From Nitrosomonas sp. PY1 (GTDB lineage Bacteria; Pseudomonadota; Gammaproteobacteria; Burkholderiales; Nitrosomonadaceae): a stretch of 64,000 nt of DNA. The notes beneath the pieces are model-generated. The model was not told the DNA's origin, did not search any database, and saw nothing but the letters and a program-made list of their open reading frames with translations. How positions within the stretch are numbered: the stretch's first letter is position 1; each line of letters opens with the position of its first letter. The translations under genes were made by a program, and so were the position numbers. This document shows positions 26,963 through 37,832 of the stretch, one piece after another. The stretch lies in assembly GCF_022836435.1 (NCBI RefSeq), contig NZ_BQXC01000001.1, positions 1,314,121-1,378,120 of the forward strand. Reading direction: 5' to 3'.

Positions 26963-27468
26963 TTAGTGGTTGTAATACTCCACCCTCAAGAATTGCTCCA
27001 ATGCATCAGAGTAGTAATCAGTATACAAATTATGATTGCAAAAAATTATCAAAAACATTGAGTAATTTAGATACAACCATTTCAGCACAAAAAAACCAAC
27101 TGCAATCGGATGCAAACATGGATGCTGGAATCGTCGCTGGTAGTTTGATATTATTACCCGTTGGATTATTTGCTTTAGCGGCAACTGGAAATGGTGATCT
27201 AAAAAATGAATACGCCAAAAACTTAGGCAAACAATTGGCTTTAAGGGAAGTCATCGAAGAAAAGGAATGCGATATTTAACATTCACAGTTAACAAGGTAC
27301 CGAAATTTTCATGCGACTTGATTGTGCTTGATAAAAAACACTAGCTTCACTCAGACGTGTAGTCAAAATTGTTCATTTGACGGTTTATTCCTATACTCCC
27401 CTACTAATATCGATCGAGATTACGAGGTGATAACCAAGTAATTAAGACCCGAGCATAGAATTACAAGA

Positions 27469-28194
27469 TCACAGGAATTGACTGTTTTTTCTCGCTTGTT
27501 CGTACACTTCGAAATCTTGACGGACGTATTCGCGTAACATCGCCATCAACGGTACTGGTATCTCTGCAGACATATCCTTTTCCACCACACGATGTTCAAC
27601 TTTCAATTTATTCATCAATTTCCGCGCGATCGATGAAACTAATTCAATATAATCATTTTGATGTATCGATTTAGGCGAAACATTCTCGCTACCTAGAATT
27701 AGCTTTTTACCAACTTTGGCGCTCATGTATGTAACGAACCTACTCATTTGATCATAGCAAAAGATTTTCTCTACGCCGATACCCCCCGTTGCATTTCGCA
27801 GCATGTCAAATTGACAACCAACTTCTGCAAAAGCAGGCTTGTTTTTGGCAACATAAGCTTCAACGAATTCTACAAAACTAACGCCATGCGTAGAGTTATG
27901 ATGCGCAGGATGATTCGGATTTCTTAGTTCCGAACGAGCCCTAAATCGGTACCAGCTATATAACCAAGAAACCGGCTCACGAATCAAACAAATAGTCTCC
28001 AAGTGATTGACACCGGTTTTTCCAGCAATAAAGGGCTGAATAGATTGTTCGTATTCTAGAAAAGTAGTATGGCGCAGCGCAGGTGTTCCAACAATGACAA
28101 TGTCACTATGCGGTAACAACATCGTCTCGCTGGATGTTGATGCACACTTTGGCATGCACAGAAAAACAAAATTATTTTTCAAACTAATCAGCAT
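27469..28194 (-). CDS. Sulfotransferase-family protein
   Basis: Likely transfers a sulfuryl group from PAPS to a carbohydrate or other acceptor. The 241 residues show the 5'-phosphosulfate loop FLCMPKCASTSSE near residues 11-23 and the 3'-phosphate motif CLIREPVSWLYSWYRF near 69-84. A signal peptide is absent, so it is cytosolic. It stands alone with gaps on both sides; AGGAAA precedes the start. The acceptor is unknown; in this setting an exopolysaccharide or cell-surface glycan is a reasonable guess only. Confidence 0.75.
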   Translation of the reverse strand: MLISLKNNFVFLCMPKCASTSSETMLLPHSDIVIVGTPALRHTTFLEYEQSIQPFIAGKTGVNHLETICLIREPVSWLYSWYRFRARSELRNPNHPAHHNSTHGVSFVEFVEAYVAKNKPAFAEVGCQFDMLRNATGGIGVEKIFCYDQMSRFVTYMSAKVGKKLILGSENVSPKSIHQNDYIELVSSIARKLMNKLKVEHRVVEKDMSAEIPVPLMAMLREYVRQDFEVYEQARKNSQFL

Positions 28195-28332
28195 ATGCTT
28201 TCCTATAACGAAAAATCAAACAATGGGCCAATCGCGGGATATTACAAGCAACAATGAATGCGTATTCTAAATGTTTCGTATACGATATTTAGCATGAAAA
28301 AACACATAAATGATCCTTACTTCACGCTACTG

Positions 28333-30381
<2,049 letters not shown>

Positions 30382-30507
30382 CTATATCCATCCAATATCA
30401 GGTTAATGAAACCAGATTCATTTTGTAAAAACCTTAAATTACATGCAGACGATCAATGCCAATATTGGGTATGATATAACATCATATATAGAGAAGCTTC
30501 GTTTTGT

Positions 30508-31371
30508 ATGGCTGACAACAAACTCAAAATTCGCATTCAACTACAACAGTCTTCAACAAAAGTAGACGAACCTTATGAAGAAACACCCTCATCCGAGAGT
30601 GATTTTAAAGAACAACCATTTGATTGGAAAAAGATTTCTATTGCCGCTGCATTGGTAGTTATTTTATTGGGATTTATGATGTACCTGCTTCTGAGCGATA
30701 ATGAGAGCACATTTAACCCAGAACAAGATATCGTTCCATTGGTTGATCGAGTAACTACCTCACAAGAAAATCAATTTACAGCAAATCCGTCTGATCACCC
30801 AGCCAATACCTTAACGGCTATTCCTGAATCCAGCTCTTCTATCAAAAATAACAGTAATGATGATGACACATCAAAAGCGCCATCAAAAATCGACCCTATT
30901 ACTATCCCGATTCGAACTAAACCAGAATTAACTGAAACCCCAAAGAAGGGAACAATCCTTCCTGCGCGAAAGCCCCATCCACCGAATAAAACATCCACCA
31001 TAGTTGCAGAAGACCCATCGAATGCAAAAACATCTAGCAGCGCTCAAGTTCTTAGAGCGCAACTCACGCACGCGATTAAACACAGAGAACCCGTGGACAA
31101 CATTGAATCCATCTCGCTTAATAACGGAGAATCAAAATCTGTTTATTTCTATTTGCACTTAATCAATCTGCAAGGCAAAGCCATTCATATTGTTTGGTAC
31201 CACAATAATGAAGTCGACTCAAAGCTAACCATGCAAATTCACAGTAAAAATTGGCGAACTTATGCGAGTAAACATATGAATCAACGCCGTCTGGGTGCAT
31301 GGCGCGTTGAATTAATGGATGATTCTGGAAGTACCCTAACAGTAAAAAATTTTACTGTGCTTCAATCTTGA
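30508..31371 (+). CDS. DUF2914-type single-span membrane protein
   Basis: A 287-residue inner-membrane protein with a cytosolic N-terminus (about 1-45), one transmembrane helix (ISIAAALVVILLGFMMYLLL, about 48-67), a long Ser/Thr/Pro-rich periplasmic linker and a C-terminal globular domain (about 190-287: IKHREPVDNIESISLNNGES ... GAWRVELMDDSGSTL) resembling DUF2914, a beta-rich domain of unknown function. It lies between ligA (divergent) and a Nudix gene 30 bp downstream. The role is not known. Confidence 0.75.
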   Translation: MADNKLKIRIQLQQSSTKVDEPYEETPSSESDFKEQPFDWKKISIAAALVVILLGFMMYLLLSDNESTFNPEQDIVPLVDRVTTSQENQFTANPSDHPANTLTAIPESSSSIKNNSNDDDTSKAPSKIDPITIPIRTKPELTETPKKGTILPARKPHPPNKTSTIVAEDPSNAKTSSSAQVLRAQLTHAIKHREPVDNIESISLNNGESKSVYFYLHLINLQGKAIHIVWYHNNEVDSKLTMQIHSKNWRTYASKHMNQRRLGAWRVELMDDSGSTLTVKNFTVLQS

Positions 31372-31401
31372 AATTACTTTGACAGATTCAAGGACAATCG
31401 T

Positions 31402-31950
31402 ATGAAATTTTGCAGCAATTGCAGTGCTAGTGTCGAATTACGTATTCCTGAAGGCGATTCGCTTCCACGATATGTGTGTACCGTTTGTCATATAATCCAC
31501 TATCAAAATCCTAAAGTCGTCGTGGGCTGCATTCCTGAATGGGAAGACAAGGTGCTTTTGTGTCGCCGCGCGATAGAACCTCGTCTTGGTTGGTGGACTC
31601 TGCCCGCTGGTTTCATGGAAAATAACGAAACATTGGAACAAGCGGCAGCACGTGAAACACTCGAGGAAGCCAACGCTCGAGTAGAGATCGGTGATTTATA
31701 TGCTGTTTATAGCTTGCCTTACATTAGTCAGGTTTATTTTCTATTTCGTGGCAAATTACTGGACTTGAATTTTAAACCGGGTATTGAAAGCTTGGAGGTA
31801 GCACTACTTTCGGAACACGAAATTCCGTGGCAAGATATGGCATTTCGCGTAATACATGATCCACTTAAACGATATTTTGAAGAACGTAGCCGTAACGCAT
31901 TGAGGTTTTACATGGATACTATAGATAAACCCCGCACTATCAGGGAATAA
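31402..31950 (+). CDS. Nudix hydrolase with zinc ribbon
   Basis: Predicted pyrophosphohydrolase of 182 residues. An N-terminal zinc ribbon has C4, C7, C26 and C29, followed by the Nudix fold. The Nudix box runs from G70 to about A92 (GFMENNETLEQAAARETLEE) with the REtLEE core intact. Zinc ribbon plus Nudix is the layout of NADH pyrophosphatase relatives and of ADP-ribose-type Nudix enzymes, but the NudC SQPWPFPxS signature is absent, so the substrate is open. It follows the DUF2914 gene by 30 bp and may share its message. Confidence 0.85.
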   Translation: MKFCSNCSASVELRIPEGDSLPRYVCTVCHIIHYQNPKVVVGCIPEWEDKVLLCRRAIEPRLGWWTLPAGFMENNETLEQAAARETLEEANARVEIGDLYAVYSLPYISQVYFLFRGKLLDLNFKPGIESLEVALLSEHEIPWQDMAFRVIHDPLKRYFEERSRNALRFYMDTIDKPRTIRE

Positions 31951-32028
31951 CTATGTTTTCTATACTCGTATATTTAAGCAGCAAGCGAAATTTTTAAATT
32001 TTAGATTCTCTGTTAGCCAAGTTATAAT

Positions 32029-33171
32029 ATGCCATTTACACGACCATCTATGACGCGCCTACTCCTATCATTACTGTTGTATTTCTTGGTTTCTTCGGTA
32101 TCGGCTCAATCGCAAAACATATCGATTGCAGCAAAAGCGTACATGCTTTCGGATTTTCAAAGTGGTCAGGTTTTAGCGGAAGAAAATGCAAACGAACGTA
32201 TTGAACCGGCGTCACTTACCAAATTGATGACAGCTTATGTTGTCTTTTCAGCGCTGAAACAGAATCGTTTAAGCTTAGAGCAAATCGTACCCGTTTCAGA
32301 CACTGCGTGGCGCATGATTGGTTCACGCATGTTTATCGAACCCAAAAAACAAGTCACAGTCGGCGAGCTAATTCAAGGCATGATCGTACAATCCGGCAAC
32401 GATGCTTGTATTGCCTTAGCAGAGGTTGTTGCTGGTTCGGAAGCTAGTTTCTCTGAAATTATGAACAAAGAAGCAAAGCGGCTAGGTATGAAAAATACGC
32501 ATTTTACCAATTCTACTGGATTGCCTGACCCGAACCACTATACCACTGCGCACGACTTGACATTACTGGCAACTGCAATCATTCGAGAATTCCCAGAATT
32601 CTATCCACTCTACTCACAAAAAGAATACACCTATAACGGTATCACGCAACCCAACCGGAACCGCCTGCTTTGGCTTGATCCACATGTCGATGGCATGAAA
32701 ACAGGATGGACCAAAAATGCTGGATACTGTTTGATTACCTCTGCCACGCGCGACAAAAGACGATTGGTATCGGTCGTCATCGGAGCAAAATCAGATCACG
32801 CACGCAGTGCTGAAAGTCAGAGACTGCTTAACTTTGGTTTCCAATCTTACGAAACGCTCTACTTGTATAAGAAAAACGATACCTTAACCAAAATACCTTT
32901 ATGGAAAGGGGCCAAGAACGAATTGAAAGCTGGCGTTAATCGTGATGTCTATTTTACTATTCTTAAAGGTCAATCCGATAAACTCAAGGCTTCTCTGGAA
33001 TTTAAGCAACCACTCATCGCACCTATCCAACTTGGACAAGAAATCGGCGCGGTAAAATTCACCTTAGACGATAAGACTGTAGAAACTTACCCATTAGTTG
33101 CTTTAGAGCAGATAGAAACTGCCAGTATTTTTGGTCGCGCATGGGATAGTGTTAAACTGCTTTTTAATTAA
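32029..33171 (+). CDS. dacC: D-alanyl-D-alanine carboxypeptidase (PBP5/6 type)
   Basis: Trims the terminal D-alanine from peptidoglycan pentapeptides in the periplasm. The 380 residues include a signal peptide (cleavage near VSA-QSQ, residue 26), the active-site S62-x-x-K65 in ASLTKLMTAY, S122-G-N124, and the K224-T-G triad in GMKTGWTKN. A C-terminal beta domain and an amphipathic tail (IFGRAWDSVKLLF) anchor it to the membrane. The alternate start M8 would also give a signal. It is followed by dat, ybeD, lipB and lipA, the usual order in betaproteobacteria. The symbol could equally be dacA. Confidence 0.9.
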   Translation: MPFTRPSMTRLLLSLLLYFLVSSVSAQSQNISIAAKAYMLSDFQSGQVLAEENANERIEPASLTKLMTAYVVFSALKQNRLSLEQIVPVSDTAWRMIGSRMFIEPKKQVTVGELIQGMIVQSGNDACIALAEVVAGSEASFSEIMNKEAKRLGMKNTHFTNSTGLPDPNHYTTAHDLTLLATAIIREFPEFYPLYSQKEYTYNGITQPNRNRLLWLDPHVDGMKTGWTKNAGYCLITSATRDKRRLVSVVIGAKSDHARSAESQRLLNFGFQSYETLYLYKKNDTLTKIPLWKGAKNELKAGVNRDVYFTILKGQSDKLKASLEFKQPLIAPIQLGQEIGAVKFTLDDKTVETYPLVALEQIETASIFGRAWDSVKLLFN

Positions 33172-33203
33172 TCCGATTCGCAAATTACCCTTAGGTTGCT
33201 GAT

Positions 33204-34055
33204 ATGATCTACTTAAATGGCAAATTCATGCCAATTCATGAAGCTTTCGTTCCTGTTCTGGATCGTGGGTTTATTTTTGGCGATGGCGTATACGAAGTGA
33301 TTCCAGTGTATTCGCGAAAGCTATTCCGTCTCAATGAGCATCTCAATCGTCTGCAGCATAGTTTAGATGGCATTCGACTTAAGAATCCCCACTCTAGTGA
33401 GGAATGGCAGCACCTACTGGAGCAACTAATTGATTACAATGATAGTGACGATCAATATATCTATCTTCACATCACTCGAGGTGTTGCTAAGCGTGATCAC
33501 GCGTTTCCTGTTAATGTAGCACCGACTATTTTCATCATGAGCAATCCGTTATTACCACCCGCGACAGCACTACTGAGTAGCGGTGTTTCTGCCATAACTG
33601 CTATCGACAATCGCTGGGTTCGCTGCGATGTAAAAGCAATTTCATTATTGCCCAATGTATTGCTTCGACAATTGGCAGTCGATGTACATGCTATTGAAAC
33701 GATATTAATTCGCGATGGTTTCTTGACCGAAGGCGCTGCAAGCAATATTTTTGTCGTAAAAGATAATACGCTACTAGCGCCGCCCAAAAGTAATCTGATG
33801 CTACCTGGTATTACTTACGACGTGATACTAGAATTGGCGGTCACGCACCATATTCCACACGAAGTTCGACAAATTTCGGAAACTGAGACTCGAAATGCTG
33901 ACGAAATTCTACTCACCTCTTCTACTAAAGAAGTACTTCCCATCACAACTTTAGATGAAAAACCAGTAGGTGATGGCAAGCCAAGTATAATGTTCAATCG
34001 GTTGTATACACTATATCAAGACTTCAAAAACACCCGTATGCGCGATTCAAGCTAA
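33204..34055 (+). CDS. dat: D-amino acid aminotransferase (class IV)
   Basis: PLP enzyme of the branched-chain/D-amino acid transaminase fold, likely supplying D-alanine or D-glutamate for the cell wall. The 283 residues show DRGFIFGDGVYEVIPVYSRK at the N-terminus, ITRGVAKRDHAFP, the PLP lysine K144 in CDVKAISLLPNVL and EGAASNIFVV with the phosphate-binding end LLTSSTKEVLPI. The CDVKAISLLP variant is typical of D-amino acid rather than branched-chain enzymes. It lies 32 bp after the carboxypeptidase gene. Confidence 0.88.
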   Translation: MIYLNGKFMPIHEAFVPVLDRGFIFGDGVYEVIPVYSRKLFRLNEHLNRLQHSLDGIRLKNPHSSEEWQHLLEQLIDYNDSDDQYIYLHITRGVAKRDHAFPVNVAPTIFIMSNPLLPPATALLSSGVSAITAIDNRWVRCDVKAISLLPNVLLRQLAVDVHAIETILIRDGFLTEGAASNIFVVKDNTLLAPPKSNLMLPGITYDVILELAVTHHIPHEVRQISETETRNADEILLTSSTKEVLPITTLDEKPVGDGKPSIMFNRLYTLYQDFKNTRMRDSS

Positions 34056-34123
34056 TCATGTACATACTGTATGATAGTAAATTCGATCATCATTCTTGCA
34101 CATAAGGATTGTCACTATTGTCC

Positions 34124-34390
34124 ATGGAAGAAACATCTCTTATTGAATATCCATCTGATTTCCCGATTAAAATTATGGGAAAATCACACGACCACCTTGT
34201 ACAAACAGTGGTAGATATCGTTAAACGCCACGCACCTGATTTTGATGAAACTGCTATGCTGACAACACGATCTAGCAAGCATGGCACTTATTTAAGCATA
34301 ACTTGCACAATACGCGCCACTTCTCGCCCACAACTGGATGCTTTATATCAGGCGTTATCTAATCACCCCATGATCTCTGTAGTGTTATAG
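34124..34390 (+). CDS. ybeD: DUF493/YbeD-family small protein
   Basis: Small (about 88 residues) conserved protein found between the dac/dat genes and lipB; in E. coli YbeD occupies the same spot. The fold is ACT-like (FPIKIMGKSHDHLVQTVVDIV, then alternating strands and helix). AAGGA at 34104-34108 is 15 nt before the ATG at 34124 but 9 nt before an in-frame TTG at 34118, so the true start may be that TTG. Its molecular role is not settled; a link to lipoate metabolism is guessed from position. Confidence 0.85.
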   Translation: MEETSLIEYPSDFPIKIMGKSHDHLVQTVVDIVKRHAPDFDETAMLTTRSSKHGTYLSITCTIRATSRPQLDALYQALSNHPMISVVL

Positions 34391-34402
34391 GTAGAGTCAC
34401 AT

Positions 34403-35062
34403 ATGCTGCACGCTACATCTGCTGTTATCGAACAACCTTGCTTCCTAGTGAAAAAGCTCGGATTAGTTGACTATTGCACAACTTGGCAAGCCATGAAAGA
34501 TTTTACTGCCACAAGAACCAAGCAAACTCATGATGAAATTTGGTTGTTACAACACACGCCTGTATTCACACAGGGTATTGCAGGAAAACCAGAACATATC
34601 CTAAATGCTCACAACATTTCAGTGATAAAAACCGATCGAGGTGGTCAAATTACCTACCATGGCCCTGGGCAGATTATCGCTTATTTATTATTGGATATTC
34701 ATCGCTTGAAAATTGGTGTGCGAGAATTGATACGAAGTATAGAAAATGCGGTGATCGGTCTGCTGGCAGAATATAACGTTAGCGCTACTGGATGTATTGA
34801 AGCACCTGGTGTGTATGTTGGCAAAGCTAAAATCGCTTCGATGGGATTAAAAATTAAGAAGAATTTTTGTTATCACGGTATTGCATTGAACGTTGATATG
34901 GATTTAGAACCGTTTACATATATTAACCCTTGCGGTTATCCAGGACTACGTGTTACGCAAACCAAGGATCTTGGAATTACTGATACTTTAGACAGCATAG
35001 CTTTAAAGTTAGCCCAACAAATGCAAGAAAAACTCCTTCATAGGAATATTAAATCATCATGA
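34403..35062 (+). CDS. lipB: Octanoyl-ACP:protein octanoyltransferase
   Basis: Moves the octanoyl chain from ACP to lipoyl domains, first step of de novo lipoate synthesis. Family motifs in the 219 residues: [12 protein letters not shown] (80-90), catalytic K143 in [10 protein letters not shown] and C177 in [19 protein letters not shown]. Its stop overlaps the lipA start (ATGA), so translation is coupled and both steps are made together. Confidence 0.95.
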   Translation: MLHATSAVIEQPCFLVKKLGLVDYCTTWQAMKDFTATRTKQTHDEIWLLQHTPVFTQGIAGKPEHILNAHNISVIKTDRGGQITYHGPGQIIAYLLLDIHRLKIGVRELIRSIENAVIGLLAEYNVSATGCIEAPGVYVGKAKIASMGLKIKKNFCYHGIALNVDMDLEPFTYINPCGYPGLRVTQTKDLGITDTLDSIALKLAQQMQEKLLHRNIKSS

Positions 35063-36048
35063 CAGTAGACTCCCGGCAAAAGGGGATAGACAAGACGGCA
35101 CGTAATCCCATTAAAATAATGCCACAAAGCCGCGATACATTGCTACGTAAACCCTCATGGATTCGAGTGCGGGCATCTCATGGTGAAAACTTTCACAAAA
35201 TTAAAAGGCTTTTGCGCGAACACCAGCTGCATACGGTATGTGAAGAAGCCTCATGCCCAAATATTGGTGAGTGTTTTGGTAATGGTACCGCAACCTTCAT
35301 GATTCTGGGCGATTTGTGTACACGCCGTTGTCCATTTTGCGATGTGGCGCACGGTCGACCGAAGCCGCCTGATATCAATGAGCCTTTGCATTTGGCGCAA
35401 TCCATTGCCGCAATGCGGTTAAAATATGTGGTCATTACCAGTGTCGATCGCGATGACTTAAGAGATGGTGGTGCACAGCATTTCGCAGACTGTATTCGAG
35501 AAATCCGTGCGCACTCTCCATCCACAACAATAGAAATCTTAGTTCCAGATTTCAGAGGAAGATTGGAAACTGCATTGGAAAAGCTAATTGCCACTCCACC
35601 CGATATACTCAATCACAATCTAGAAACGGTTCCAAGACTTTATAAACAATGCCGCCCGGGCGCCGATTATGTACATTCACTGAAATTGCTCAAAGATTTC
35701 AAATCATACCTACCGCACCTTCCCACCAAATCCGGATTAATGCTTGGGTTGGGTGAAACAGATGAAGAAATTATGAATGTATTGCGTGACTTACGTGAAC
35801 ACCAAGTGGAAATGCTTACAATAGGCCAATATTTACAGCCAAGTACTGGCCATCACCCTGTGATGCGTTATGTATCACCAGAAGATTTTAAAGTTTTTGA
35901 ACGTACAGCACTTGATATGGGATTCAGTCATGCAGCCTGTGGCCCCATGGTTCGATCAAGCTATCACGCGGACCAACAAGCACATGAATCAGGTTTATTA
36001 GCTGAAATAAGAAACTTAGGTATTATTGATGATGTATCCGATCAATGA
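35059..36048 (+). CDS. lipA: Lipoyl synthase
   Basis: Radical-SAM enzyme inserting two sulfurs into the octanoyl chain made available by LipB. The auxiliary cluster cysteines C61, C66 and C72 ([12 protein letters not shown]) and the radical SAM triad C87, C91 and C94 (CTRRCPFC) are present, as is the C-terminal RSSYHAD with the serine that ligates the auxiliary cluster. Total 329 residues. It ends 7 bp inside the convergent osmC-like gene. Confidence 0.96.
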   Translation: MTVDSRQKGIDKTARNPIKIMPQSRDTLLRKPSWIRVRASHGENFHKIKRLLREHQLHTVCEEASCPNIGECFGNGTATFMILGDLCTRRCPFCDVAHGRPKPPDINEPLHLAQSIAAMRLKYVVITSVDRDDLRDGGAQHFADCIREIRAHSPSTTIEILVPDFRGRLETALEKLIATPPDILNHNLETVPRLYKQCRPGADYVHSLKLLKDFKSYLPHLPTKSGLMLGLGETDEEIMNVLRDLREHQVEMLTIGQYLQPSTGHHPVMRYVSPEDFKVFERTALDMGFSHAACGPMVRSSYHADQQAHESGLLAEIRNLGIIDDVSDQ

Positions 36049-36461
36049 TCATTGATGATTTCAAAATTATGGGTAATATCAACCATCTGTTTTAACATCA
36101 TAGAAGCTGAGCAATATTTTTCTGCAGAGAGGTGAATTGCGCGTTCAGCCTGTTGAGGTTTTATATTGTGGCCAGTGATGATGAAGTGCAAATGGATATG
36201 AGTGAATACTTTTGGGTCAATCGTGGCTCGCTGCGCCGCAATCTCAACTACGCAATCCGTGATATCTTGGCGTGCTTTCTTTAGAATCATAACCACATCA
36301 AAAGCAGTACAACCACCTAATCCCATGAGAAGCATTTCCATAGGGCGCGGCCCAAGGTTCTGTCCTCCGGCTTCCGGTGCACCATCCATTAATACGGAAT
36401 GTCCGCTTCCTGATTCGGCCAGAAAACTAACGTTTCCTTTCCATGAAATACGTGTCTTCAT
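36042..36461 (-). CDS. OsmC-family peroxiredoxin-like protein
   Basis: Likely thiol-dependent peroxide or organic hydroperoxide reductase, or a related small-molecule handling protein of the OsmC/YhfA fold. The 139 residues contain two redox cysteines at conserved places, C51 ([13 protein letters not shown]) and C117 (KYCSASMML). The YhfA-like subgroup ([15 protein letters not shown]) fits better than Ohr or OsmC proper. The 3' end overlaps lipA by 7 bp on the opposite strand. A terminator lies between it and the cytochrome gene. Confidence 0.85.
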   Translation of the reverse strand: MKTRISWKGNVSFLAESGSGHSVLMDGAPEAGGQNLGPRPMEMLLMGLGGCTAFDVVMILKKARQDITDCVVEIAAQRATIDPKVFTHIHLHFIITGHNIKPQQAERAIHLSAEKYCSASMMLKQMVDITHNFEIINDH

Positions 36462-36507
36462 TATCTATCAATCACTGAAATAAATAAGAATATCATTATT
36501 AGCACAA

Positions 36508-36544
36508 AGAAAAAGCCGACACAAATTAAGTGTCGGCTTTTTCT
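36508..36544 (-). terminator. Strong hairpin terminator after cytochrome c
   Basis: A perfect 15-bp inverted repeat (36508-36522 and 36530-36544) with a 7-nt loop. The stem is GC-rich in the centre (GCCGACAC) and flanked by A and T runs on either side, so it can work in both directions. It lies 22 bp after the stop of the cytochrome gene and 47 bp upstream of the OsmC-like start. Confidence 0.9.
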
Positions 36545-36566
36545 AAAAGTACAAATTCGGGCAGAT

Positions 36567-36878
36567 TTATTTCAGTGTCAGAATAAATTCAGCCAGTACT
36601 TTAGCGTTGTCGTCACTTACTGCAGTATTTGGTGGCATAGGAACTGGACCCCAAACATCTTTACTACCACCTTTGATTTTACCTGCCAAATAGGTGGCTG
36701 CATCAGCTTTATCAGCATATTTAGCCGCAATGTCTTTCAAGCTCGGGCCAACCAATTTGGTATCAACGTTATGGCAGTTCAAACAACCACTATTTTTTGC
36801 TAAGTCCGCATTAGCGAAAACAACCCCATTCAGTAACAAAGCTGAAGCAGCAATCGCTCCAATTAGAACTTTTTTCAT
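36567..36878 (-). CDS. Cytochrome c-552 (c8-type electron carrier)
   Basis: Small periplasmic haem protein carrying electrons to the terminal oxidase; in ammonia oxidisers this is the c-552. The 103 residues have a signal peptide (cut after about residue 22-23), the haem motif C32-x-x-C35-H36 in SGCLNCHN and the axial ligand M81 in VPMPPN. The blocks VGPSLKDIAAKYADK and TYLAGKIKGGS are nearly those I recall from the Nitrosomonas europaea protein, which is a main reason to place the organism in that genus. It stands as its own transcription unit, ended by a strong hairpin. Confidence 0.92.
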   Translation of the reverse strand: MKKVLIGAIAASALLLNGVVFANADLAKNSGCLNCHNVDTKLVGPSLKDIAAKYADKADAATYLAGKIKGGSKDVWGPVPMPPNTAVSDDNAKVLAEFILTLK

Positions 36879-37040
36879 ATTTCTTCTCTTCCTTATTGAA
36901 ATTATAAAAGGGCTTTTATTTTACCCTGAACTTTAACGACTTGCAGCAAATCCTGCAGTTTGATGCTACTGATAAGTAATGAACTATCATACCTATCCTT
37001 GTATCCATTAGATGCAACCACTAAAAGATACGTTACTAAG

Positions 37041-37072
37041 ACTAAACGGAAAATTTATTAGTTCCGTTTAGT
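37041..37072. other. Perfect 11-bp stem-loop
   Basis: ACTAAACGGAA (37041-37051) and its complement TTCCGTTTAGT (37062-37072), 10-nt loop. It lies between the minus-strand lipoprotein gene (37173) and the cytochrome gene, downstream of the former and upstream of the latter. There is no clear T run on the minus strand, so it may be a weak terminator or a protein binding site for the cytochrome promoter. Confidence 0.5.
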
Positions 37073-37172
37073 TTAGAAAAAATAAACCAAGAATTTTTAC
37101 TACGATATTTTATTTTTCAATTTTACTTAAATTGGTTCAATCTTTGTTAAACGATTAAACGCGATCCTTTTT

Positions 37173-37511
37173 CTATTTACATTTAACAAATAGATTGCGC
37201 GATGTCATTGAGCGAAATTGCGAAATATATGCCGACGATGGTGCATAAGGATTCTTTTTGAGATCATGCACTGCAACTGAGAATGGAATAACTGCACCAC
37301 TTTGGTTGAGTATATTGTATCCGCGCGTATTGCAGATTTCTCCAGCTTTCTCTAAACAGTGACTAAAATTCATTTCACTACCACTGCAGTTGATGTTATA
37401 TCCTTTCGTTCCATCGGCAAAATAGATTTCGCGATGAGTAGCGCAGCCTTGAAATAACATTACTATGATTGTCGCAGCAGCAATAAAAAAAGGACTTCGT
37501 CGATCTGTCAT
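37173..37511 (-). CDS. Small cysteine-containing lipoprotein
   Basis: A 112-residue predicted lipoprotein: signal MTDRRSPFFIAAATIIVMLF and lipobox FQGC near residue 23. The mature part has cysteines in NINCSGSEMNFSHCLEKAGEIC and a final C in LFVKCK, which may form disulfides in the periplasm. The pattern C-x-G-x-x-W/M-x-x-C resembles other small enterobacterial-type lipoproteins of unknown function. No neighbour suggests a role. Confidence 0.75.
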   Translation of the reverse strand: MTDRRSPFFIAAATIIVMLFQGCATHREIYFADGTKGYNINCSGSEMNFSHCLEKAGEICNTRGYNILNQSGAVIPFSVAVHDLKKNPYAPSSAYISQFRSMTSRNLFVKCK

Positions 37512-37832
37512 ATGTAATGTAATACTGAAAAAAAAGAGTTATTAGTATATTAACGCTAAATTCTACAGGATTCTTAAAAACGATCGTTAACATTATGATC
37601 AAAAAATAAAACTCATTCAACTCCAAGGAGCAATTGTCCTTGCATCATGCTACCACACAATTTGCTAAGCCAATTAGTCCTTTAGCTCGACGTGGCCTCC
37701 TCTACACCAAGGAGTGCAAAAAATACATTTATATTTTTGTATGATCAGAAAACAATATATAAAAATATGGTACACAGAGCCCATAGCAGTTCAAGTATAT
37801 TTACTATTGTTATTTAGTAAGGAAATCGCGAG
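37512..37832. other. Gap, no gene recognised
   Basis: About 320 bp without a supportable gene in either direction. It would hold the promoter of the minus-strand lipoprotein gene and the 3' end signals of the DUF2130 gene. No hairpin with a T run was found. Confidence 0.3.

Larger units (their letters stand above)
25391..27279 (+). pseudogene. Small lipoprotein gene split by an IS5 element
   Basis: The first part (25391-25437) encodes a lipoprotein signal MKTIAFYIVTISIVI; the rest lies at 26967-27279. Removing one copy of the TTAG duplication and the IS rejoins the codons as ATT AGT GGT TGT, giving the lipobox V-I-S-G-C in perfect frame. The mature protein would be about 100 residues: after the Cys comes YTNYDCKKLSKTLSNLD with a coiled-coil-like run, a hydrophobic glycine-rich segment (AGIVAGSLILLPVGLFALAA) and the end LREVIEEKECDI. 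Function unknown; the layout resembles small envelope lipoproteins. The distal part could only be expressed without its signal. Confidence 0.85.
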
